64,000 nt of DNA, from contig CAWFUP010000001.1 in NCBI GenBank assembly GCA_963819075.1, forward strand, positions 558,001 through 622,000, in the 5' to 3' direction. Of this stretch, positions 1 through 7,300 are shown piece by piece (the first letter of the stretch is position 1; each line of letters opens with the position of its first letter). Below the pieces are notes generated by a model. It was not told the origin of the DNA. It did no database searches and saw nothing but the letters and a program-made list of their open reading frames with translations. This stretch comes from CAVQBJ01 sp963819075. GTDB lineage: Bacteria; Actinomycetota; Thermoleophilia; Solirubrobacterales; Solirubrobacteraceae. The position numbers and the translations under genes are program-made.

Positions 1-505
1 GGAACACGCGGGCGAGCGTGCCTGGTGGGCTGTGCTGGTACAGCGGGCCATGGCCATCGGTCAGCAGGCGGCGCACACGCGCGATGGCCTGAGCAGGAAC
101 CTCGCCGTTGCCGCGCAGGCACAGCGCGAGGCGGCGCAGCTCCGGCGCGGCCCACAGCACTTCCACGCGACACAGCGGAACGGCCGGCCCGTAGCCGCGG
201 CGCGCTGGACGGTGGGCTTCGGCGAGATGCGCCTCGAGCGCGTCAGCGAGTCGCTCTCGCGCGCGGCGTGTCGTCAACTGCTGCGCACGCCGATGCAACA
301 CCCGATCACTCGTCGGGTCGTCGCCCCTCGCGAGCGCTCGATCCAAACGCGGCGCCTGGACGCGCGCGGCGATCGCCACCACCACGGACCACGATCGCGC
401 GCGCAGCGAGGGGACGCCCTCCTTGAGCGAAGACCGCTCGGACTGCGGTGTCGTCGCCGGCAGCGTGCCGGCAAGACGCTCCGGAGCGATGTGCGGGTCG
501 GCCAC
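1..505 (-). CDS. Hypothetical protein, 3' end beyond window
   Basis: An open minus-strand frame runs from a GTG at 505 to the window edge with strong third-position GC and no stop, giving at least 168 residues. A good ribosome site (GAGGAGG) lies five bases before the GTG. The visible protein is Arg/Ala/Leu-rich and soluble-looking, with no signal peptide or membrane segment. I do not recognise the family. Its leader contains a sequence element very similar to the one before the permease at 651-2018, which suggests shared regulation. The product is truncated only by the window edge. Confidence 0.6.
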   Translation of the reverse strand, partial: MADPHIAPERLAGTLPATTPQSERSSLKEGVPSLRARSWSVVVAIAARVQAPRLDRALARGDDPTSDRVLHRRAQQLTTRRARERLADALEAHLAEAHRPARRGYGPAVPLCRVEVLWAAPELRRLALCLRGNGEVPAQAIARVRRLLTDGHGPLYQHSPPGTLARVF

Positions 506-571
506 GTGGCCTCCTCGGGGGTCGACAACCAGCCGCCGACCAGTCTTCCCGGCACACCTGCGCTTACCGTA
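506..571 (-). promoter_or_regulatory. Conserved leader element, copy 1
   Basis: On the minus strand this leader holds the core TGCCGGGARGACTGGTCGGC (core at 535-555), then GTCGAC and GAGGAGGCC directly before the GTG start at 505. The same order of blocks, with the same core, precedes the permease (2063-2131). The core can fold as GCCG/CGGC with an internal GACTGGTC mini-hairpin. I infer a cis-acting RNA. It superficially recalls the B12 box but lacks the rest of a cobalamin riboswitch, and I cannot assign a known class. Confidence 0.5.
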
Positions 572-650
572 CTCCCCCGCGTCGCCGTTTGCACGACTTC
601 GCGGTGCGCGGCACCCAACGCGGGCTGGCGCGTCGCTCGCGGCTGCGGCG

Positions 651-2018
651 CTACTCGGGCTGCTCGGCCTGCACGAGTACGCTCGCGATGCCGCGTGGGC
701 GCCCGGCCCGGATCCAGAGCGTGTGCAGGGCCAGACCGATCAGCAGCGCCGCGACGACCGAGATGATCGGATGACCCCGGGCGAGGTTCGCGCCCAGCAC
801 GAACGCGACGACGATCGCGCCGAAAGTGTTGAGCGCGAGCGATCCGTAGTGGCGCTCGCGGCGTGAGAAGCGAGCCATCGCGAGAAGTCCGACGAGGAAG
901 CTCATGAACACGGACACCGCGTAGTACAGAACGAGGTCCTGGTCGTTCGCTCCCGCACCCGCGGTGACCACCGCGGAGATGACGAGGAACACCACGACGG
1001 CCCAGTAGGGCGTGTGATGCTCGTTGCTTCGGCCCATCCACGCCGGCAGGATCCCCACGCCGCGACCGTCACCGTCGGACCGGCGTGCGAGTGCCTTCAG
1101 CAGCCCCGGCCCGGCCTGAAACGACGAGCTCGCCGCCGCGAGCAGCAACAGCGCGGTCGTCAACTGAAACAGCGCAAACAGACCATGACCCACGCTGGCC
1201 TGGGCCAGGTTCCCGATCTGCGTGCTGTTCGCCGCGGGGATTCCGATCTTCAGCCGCACCGCCGCGGCGGTCAGCCCGAGCGTCAGCGTCCCGACGATCG
1301 CCAGGGTCAGCCACAACGTCACGCGCCCGAAGCGACGCCGACCCGCGTTATCGAGCTGACCGAGCTGCGCGATCGCCGATGACGGCGCCTCGACCCCGGT
1401 CGCCAACGCCATCGCGACCGGAAACGCCAGCAACACCGCGATCGACGCCGGATGGCCGGCCCTGTGCGTGATCAACCCGACGTTCGCCACGGGAGCGCTC
1501 AGCCCACCCACCAACACCGCGATGGCGACCGCAACGAACGCGAGCGTCATCAGCGCGAAGATCGCCCGGCCGAAGTGACCAAACCAGGTCAGCCCCGCCA
1601 CGAGCACCAGCAGCACGAGCGCCAGCGCGATCCGCACCGACGCAAGACCGGGAACGTAGTCGATCAGCGCCGACGCACCGGCGGCCACGCTGATCGCGAT
1701 CGTCAAGACGAAGTCCACGATCAGCGCCCCGATCGGCACAAACGCCCAGCCCTCGCCGAACGCCTTGCCCGCCGCGGCCGCCGCCCCGCCCCCCTCGGGA
1801 AACCGCGCGACCAACTGGTGATAGTTGACGATCACCAACGCGATGATCGCCACGACCAGACCCATCGCCGCCATCAACAGACCGAGATCCCCGTGCAACG
1901 CGCGCAGCGCCGCCTCGATCGCATAGGCCACCGACGACACGGGATCGGCCATCACCGCGAACGCAAACGCGATCAGCAGCACCAGGCGACTGTGAAACGC
2001 CGAGCGCACGCGAGCCAC
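651..2018 (-). CDS. APC-superfamily permease (KimA-like motif)
   Basis: This is an integral membrane transporter of about 455 residues with roughly 12 hydrophobic segments. The first helix region carries ADPVSSVAYAIE, which resembles the D-(L/V)-SSVAYA-E motif of KimA-type potassium importers and related APC permeases. The protein is shorter than KimA, which is about 600 residues, so an amino-acid substrate is equally possible. The frame stays open to a GTG at 2084, but that codon lies inside the conserved leader element. I therefore prefer the GTG at 2018, giving MARVRSAFHSRLVLL. Family-level assignment is firm; the substrate is inference. Confidence 0.8.
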   Translation of the reverse strand: MARVRSAFHSRLVLLIAFAFAVMADPVSSVAYAIEAALRALHGDLGLLMAAMGLVVAIIALVIVNYHQLVARFPEGGGAAAAAGKAFGEGWAFVPIGALIVDFVLTIAISVAAGASALIDYVPGLASVRIALALVLLVLVAGLTWFGHFGRAIFALMTLAFVAVAIAVLVGGLSAPVANVGLITHRAGHPASIAVLLAFPVAMALATGVEAPSSAIAQLGQLDNAGRRRFGRVTLWLTLAIVGTLTLGLTAAAVRLKIGIPAANSTQIGNLAQASVGHGLFALFQLTTALLLLAAASSSFQAGPGLLKALARRSDGDGRGVGILPAWMGRSNEHHTPYWAVVVFLVISAVVTAGAGANDQDLVLYYAVSVFMSFLVGLLAMARFSRRERHYGSLALNTFGAIVVAFVLGANLARGHPIISVVAALLIGLALHTLWIRAGRPRGIASVLVQAEQPE

Positions 2019-2062
2019 GGCCCCTACTTCCCGGCTGCTTGGCGTGTGCTGAGGATCATCGG

Positions 2063-2131
2063 GAGGCCTCCGAAGAGTCGACACGGGTTGCCGACCAGTC
2101 CTCCCGGCACTCCGCCGCGCAGATTACCGGG
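2063..2131 (-). promoter_or_regulatory. Conserved leader element, copy 2
   Basis: This is the second copy of the leader before the gene at 1-505. It has the same 20-base core (2090-2110), GTCGACTC and GGAGGCC blocks, with a CGGTAA block upstream. Variable spacers between conserved blocks are typical of a structured RNA rather than a duplicated gene end. A 13-bp direct repeat (CGGGCGGTCCTAC at 2128-2140 and 2183-2195) lies just upstream. It sits in front of a transporter, as a riboswitch or attenuator would. Confidence 0.5.
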
Positions 2132-2871
2132 CGGTCCTACCCGGCGACGCCAACCACGCGCCGCGACGCTCGACAGCGCCCGCGGGCGGTCCTACCGTGC
2201 ACCCGCTCAGACGAACAGCTCGAACCCGCGGACGGCGACTGCTGGGTCTGGTCTCACGCGGGCACGACGCGCCCGGCCAAGTAGGCCGCACTCTCTCGGT
2301 GGCGTAGGCGAGCGCGACTCTCCTGAGATCCGCGACCCTATGTCTCGGTGCCACCTCGCCGTGAAGCTCGCGACGACGCAGCGCTTCCCTTATCCAGTCG
2401 CCACGCCTCAGGCCGTCGCCATGGACGCTCCGCCGCTTGCGACACCAGCCGGCTCAAAAGTCCCGGTGAGGTCGCCGATGCTCGATCTAGTCACGGTTCA
2501 TAACGTCCTCCGATGACGCAGCCGCGACCTTAACCATCCCCGCGTCGAGGCCCCACGCCGGCCACCCCCCAGCCGGCGTGGAGTCGCCGCGCGCACAACG
2601 TCAAGCTGATACGAGAGCTCGGGCAGGTCGCGCAAGGCCTCGCTGACATGCCTTGCTCGGCGCCTAACCGCGGCCGGAACTCCTGAAATCTGAGGCCTGG
2701 TGCAGCAATCTGCGACACGCGACGTCGCTCTGGGAAGCCAGGACGTGCACCGTCCTTGCGGACAAACGTCGGCCGCGGATCGGAGGACTCTCGCCAGCAC
2801 CGGCGCGATGACGTCGCCGGCTCGCTCGCGATGGCCGACCTCGATCATGTGTATGAGTTGAGGCGCCGAAG
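2132..2871. other. Intergenic stretch, no gene recognised
   Basis: About 740 bases lie between the divergently read permease and vapB. Short frames on both strands are Arg-rich and resemble no family, so I reject them. The left end should hold the permease promoter, and the right end the vapBC promoter. Confidence 0.4.
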
Positions 2872-2886
2872 GTGTATGCTGTGGAC
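2849..2886 (+). promoter_or_regulatory. vapBC promoter with direct repeat
   Basis: TATGCT (2875-2880) sits seven bases before the vapB ATG and no Shine-Dalgarno is present, which suggests a leaderless transcript. GTGTATG occurs twice (2849-2855 and 2872-2878). A repeat overlapping the promoter is a plausible autoregulatory site for the ribbon-helix-helix antitoxin. No convincing -35 box was found. Confidence 0.3.
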
Positions 2887-3108
2887 ATGGCTACAGCACC
2901 AACAAAGCGCACGAACATCAACCTCGACAAGGCCCTCGTTGAGGAAGCAGCCATCGTACTGGGCACGGATCAGACGACGGAAACCGTCCACGCAGCCCTC
3001 CGCGACGTGGTCGAGCGAGCTGCGCGCCAGCGACTCGCCGAGCGCGACTTCGCAGGCCTCACGCCGTCAGCGCTTGACGAGCTGCGCCGCCCGCGAAACC
3101 GCGCCTAA
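2887..3108 (+). CDS. vapB: VapB-type antitoxin
   Basis: This small protein of 73 residues begins MATAPTKRTNINLDKALVEE. That is a ribbon-helix-helix strand and helix of the VapB/Arc type, which binds DNA as a dimer. The C-terminal tail (LDELRRPRNRA) would wrap around the toxin. The stop TAA is directly followed by the toxin GTG, so the two are translationally coupled. An earlier GTG at 2872 is in frame but overlaps the likely -10 box, so I chose the ATG. It should neutralise the PIN toxin and repress the operon. Confidence 0.8.
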   Translation: MATAPTKRTNINLDKALVEEAAIVLGTDQTTETVHAALRDVVERAARQRLAERDFAGLTPSALDELRRPRNRA

Positions 3109-3528
3109 GTGCAACTCGCAGATACCAGCGCCTGGAGTTGGACACGAGCCGTCGGCGGCGAGCTACGCCGAGGTTTCGACGAGGCCCTGGTCGACGGCGA
3201 AGTCGCGACTTGCGACATGGTCCGCCTGGAACTCCTCCACAGCGCCCAGAACGCCGCCGAGTTCCGTGCCCTGCGCCACGACCTCCAAGCGCTCCCGGAC
3301 TGCCCCATTGGGAAGGAGCAATGGCAGCGAGCCCTCGACGTCTACGGGCAGCTCGCCGAGCGGGGCGGGCTCCACCACCGCGCCGTGAAGCACCCCGATC
3401 TACTGATCGCAGCCGCCGCCGAAGCTGCGGGCATTCCGGTGCTCCACTACGACGAGGACTATGACCGGATCGCCGCCATCACCGGACAAGACGTCCGCTG
3501 GCTTGCCCGCCGCGGCTCACTCCGCTGA
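3109..3528 (+). CDS. vapC: VapC-type PIN-domain ribonuclease toxin
   Basis: This 139-residue PIN domain shows the expected acidic residues: D5 in LADTSAW, E41 in VRLELLHS, D97 in HPDLLIAAAA, and an acidic group at 115-117 (YDEDYD). Family members are Mg-dependent endoribonucleases that cleave tRNA or rRNA sites and arrest growth when not bound by VapB. The length is normal. The GTG start abuts the vapB stop, which sets the start and indicates a two-gene operon. Confidence 0.85.
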   Translation: MQLADTSAWSWTRAVGGELRRGFDEALVDGEVATCDMVRLELLHSAQNAAEFRALRHDLQALPDCPIGKEQWQRALDVYGQLAERGGLHHRAVKHPDLLIAAAAEAAGIPVLHYDEDYDRIAAITGQDVRWLARRGSLR

Positions 3529-4321
3529 ACGACCCCGAGCAACTGCGACGCCCCCCTTTGGCCGGCGACGGCACCCTCGCGGCAGCGGCGGCGCCTGCGC
3601 GAGACCGCTCAACCGGCGTCCGGGCGAGCTCACCGGCGCTCGACGCACCGAACCGCCTCTTTGCCATCCAGAAGGTCGAGGGTTCGAGTCCCTTCATCCC
3701 CTTCATCCGCTTCACAGGAAAGGCTGCCTTTTTCTTTGCCCCGGTCCCGCGAACTGGCGAATATGGGTCTCGTCTAGCAAGTTCGTCTAGCAATTCCGCG
3801 AGTCAGAAGACACAGCGTTGGCGGGCTGGCGCTATGGGGCGCGCAGCGTGAGACGACACGGCACGACCGCTCATGTCGCCCGAGCCGGGGCTACTCTGGT
3901 GGATCGGACACCGGCCCCGCTATTGGCGACAAGCGCGCTGCGGGCCTCGGGTGACCAAGACCTGCGTTCGTGCTCCGGCAGGTGCTGTGGCGCGGCGACT
4001 CGCGAGGCCCTATGTTGTCCGGTAGGAGCGTCGCGACAGTGGGCGGGACGGCCGCTCAATCACGGATGGAGCAGTCGGGTCGCGGTTGGCGGCGCGCTGC
4101 TGCAGTTCGTCCGATGCAGGGACGCGACCACATGGACGTGCGTGTTCTGCCTTCGTCCGGATGCGGACGTGGGGCCGGTGAAAGGGAGCCCGCGATCTTG
4201 CCGGGACTTTGGCTCTCGGGCCTCGGTTTCGATAGACGGACGGTGGCTGCGACGCGCCGAGCCCGATGGCGCGACGCCTCGCCCGGTTCGCTGAGCTGCC
4301 GGGCGCCCGGCAGCGAGCCGC
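3529..4321. other. Intergenic region with tRNA 3' remnant
   Basis: About 790 bases separate vapC from the stop of the minus-strand protease. Apart from the tRNA fragment at 3669-3705 I see no supported gene. The frames here are Arg/Ala-rich shadows, one showing the EGRGFESLHP translation typical of spurious ORFs crossing tRNA ends. Confidence 0.4.
3669..3705 (+). tRNA. 3' fragment of a tRNA gene
   Basis: The sequence has a T-arm (GAGGG-TTCGAGT-CCCTT) followed by seven bases CATCCCC and a TTCA end, as in the last third of a tRNA. The matching 5' acceptor strand would start GGGGATG, and nothing like it occurs 70-80 bases upstream, so the gene is incomplete. The 3' ends of tRNA genes are usual integration sites for mobile elements. 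The amino acid cannot be assigned. Confidence 0.45.
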
Positions 4322-7300
4322 TCACTCCCCGACGACGCGCGGGAGCGTGAAGGTGTCGAACGTCTGCTTGCTGTGCGGGTTCTCTCGCACCTTGGTGCGC
4401 AGCACGTAGGTGGCGCCGAGCGCGGTGGGTGGGGGCGCCGGCGCCGTCGCGGTGAAGTCTCCGGTGGCGCGGTTCAGGCTGATCTTCGCCTTGACCGCCG
4501 CATAGGTGCGCTGGGCGCAGGAGTTGCGCCGGGTGACGAAGATCGCGGCGGGCGGATTGGCGAGCGGGCCCACCACGCGGCCGGTGATCGTGACCCGGCC
4601 CGGTGCCGAGGTGCGCACGCCGAACACGTACATACGCCGCGAGAGCTTGAGCGCCGGCGAGACGTAGCGGCCGGCGTGGGCCACGTAACGCGTACGGTCG
4701 CTGGTCAGCAGCGCTGGGGCGGGCTTCGGTGCCTGAGCGGAGAAGTATCCGCCAGGGCCGACGGTCGAGTGTGCGACCACCTTTCCGTTCCAGGCCGAGA
4801 CGATCCGCACGGCGGTGCCGGCGAGTCGCGGGTTGGCGTAGCCGCGCAGCGCCACATGTGCGCCCTGCACGTACACGTCGATGAGGTCGACCGTCACCGC
4901 CCCACACAGGCTGGCCGGCTGCGCGGCCGTCGTCACGGTGTTCGCGCCCACGCCGCCGGTGGGGCTGGCCGTCCGCGTGGCGGTGGTGATCGTCGTGTGC
5001 GTGGTGATCGTCGTGCTCGTGGTGATGACCTGGCCCGGCACGACCGTGACGACCGGGGCGGCATTCACCTGGAGCGTCGCCGGTGCGAGCGCGGCGGCGT
5101 CGGCGCCGTCACCGGCGAACAGCACTTGTAGCGGCTGGGTACCGGTGGGCTGGTCGACGGCGGCGATCGTGCAGCTCGCCGTCCCGGTCGCATCGGTGGT
5201 GCCGGTGCAGCCCTGCGCGCCCGGGCCGCTGCCGAGCGTGAACACCACGGGCTCGCCGGCGAGCGGCGCGCCGCTGCTGGCAAGGGTCAGCCGCGCCGCC
5301 ACGGCGGCACCGGCGGCCTGGGCCACGGATCCCGCGCCGGTGTACGTCAGCGCCGTTCGCCGCAGCGGAGTGAGTACGAACTCGTCCTCGGCCGAGCTGG
5401 GCGCGTACTGCCCGCTGACCCCCACGTAGCTCGCGTCGAACGTCGTGACGCCGGCGCTCGCGGTCGGGGTGACGGTGCATGAGGCCTGCCCGCGTGCGTC
5501 CGTGGCCGCGACACAGCTCTGCCCGGCCAGCGAGAGCGAGACCGTCTGGCCAGCGATCGGCAGCTCGGCGCTGCCGCTCAGGTCATAGAGCACGGCGACC
5601 AGCGTGCTCGGACTGCCGACGGGTCCGCCGGTCGGCGCCAGTCCGAGGTCGATCGCGGTGGCGTGCGCGCCCGCCGTCCAGTCGACGCTCGCCTGGTTGG
5701 AGGTCAGCGGCGTGCCGGAGGCCGTCGCGTTCGCCGTGACGTGGTCAACCCCGGCGGCGACGCCCTGGTAAGTGAACGTCGCCTGCCCCGCACTGTTGGT
5801 GTGCGCGACGGCCAGATGCGGGTTCGCGCCGGTCACGACGAACCGGACCGGGATCCCGGCGTCGGTTGCCGTGCCCCGCACGGTCGCCATCACCGTCTGC
5901 TGGCCTCCCTGCGCCGGCGAGACCGCGGCCGGCGACAGCGTCAGCTGAGGGGTGGCCGGATTCGGCGTCAGCGAGCACGAGCCGTCGCCGTTGGTGAGCC
6001 GGTAGACCTCGCCGACGCCGCCGGCGTACAGGCAGCCGTCGGGTCCGGCGATTGCGGTAACGCCGGCGCCCGCGGAAACGGTGGCGACGACCTGGGCCTG
6101 ACCGGTCGTGAGGTCGACCTCGTCGACCGACTCGGTCCCGCTCGCGTTGTTCACCGTGTATACGTACCGTGCGTGACCCTGTGGGTCGGTCGGGCCGATC
6201 GCGATGCCGGCGGCGATCGTGCCGACGTTGCCGATCTCGGTCACCGTCGGCGTGGCCGGGCCGTTGGTGCCGCTGATAGCCAGCACGCCGGTGTGCGAGG
6301 AGCTGGACAGGTATGACGCCTGGTAGAGCGTGCCGTCGGGGGCAAAGGCGATCTGGCCCGACCCGGCCGTGGTCGTGTAGTCGCTCGCGGTCGGACTCTG
6401 GCCGGGGGGGTCGTGGATTCGCACGATGTCATCGCTGTGCACGAAACCACTGCAGCCGTTGGAGACGAACAGGTCGCCGCTCAGGGGATCGACCGCGAGC
6501 CAGTCCGGGCAGGTCAACCCGCTGGCGATCGTGGCGATGATCGCGCCGGTCGCCGGGTCCAGCTCGACCACGTCGCCCTTGGTGTAGTCGCCCTGCGTCT
6601 CGGGCTGCACCGCGAACAGCGTCCCGTTCGGGCCGAACGCGAGATCGCCCGTGGGCCCGTTGCCGGTCGGGGTGATCTGCGTGGCGGCATCGGCCAGCCC
6701 GCCGGTCGGTCCGAAGCGGTAGATGTCGCCGGTGATCTGCGAGGTCACGTACAGCTGGCCGCTCGGGCTGAACGCGAGCCCGAAGTCCGAAGCGCAGGGG
6801 CCCGTGGTGACGAAGCCGAGGAACAGCGAGGACGTAGCGAAGCCGGTGGCGAACGGGGACAGCGCGTAACCGCCCGCGCCGGAAGGTGGCGCGGGGGCGC
6901 ACTGCGCCTGGCCCTGCGGCACGTTGCTGAACGTCACGCTCGCCTGTCCGGGCACCGGCACGTTCCCGTCCGTGACGTCAACCGCCGTGTAGCTGACGGT
7001 CTCCGCGGTCGTGTCGGAGACCTCGAAGTCGACGATCCCGTTGGCGCCGGTGGTAAGCGGCGCGGGACCAGCGACGTGGGAGTGGGTGTTCGCCTGCGGG
7101 ACCAGCGCGACCACCTTGCCCACCGCCGGATTGCCGTGCCCATCCTGGAGCTTGACCTCGATCTGAGCCGTGCTCGTGCCGTCGGCGGTCACGGTGGTCG
7201 GGCTGGCGGCGATCGCGCCGCCGGCGGCGGGGGGCGGCGCGAAGTCGACCGTCAGCGGCGCGAGCGTCACGCCGTTGTCGGTGTCGGTGGCGGTGAACGT

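Noticed and set aside
506..571. Cobalamin riboswitch
   Set aside because: Only a B12-box-like stretch is present; the other conserved parts of that riboswitch are missing, and the downstream genes are not B12-related.
25..1041. Several long overlapping frames on both strands at the left edge
   Set aside because: Arg/Pro-rich shadows of the minus-strand GTG gene (1-505) and of the permease; no family features.
3630..3705. Complete tRNA gene
   Set aside because: No matching 5' acceptor strand or D-arm lies upstream; only the 3' third is present.
3461..3851. Plus-strand ORFs of 97-109 codons
   Set aside because: They cross the tRNA remnant and show the EGRGFESLHP pattern typical of false ORFs at tRNA ends.
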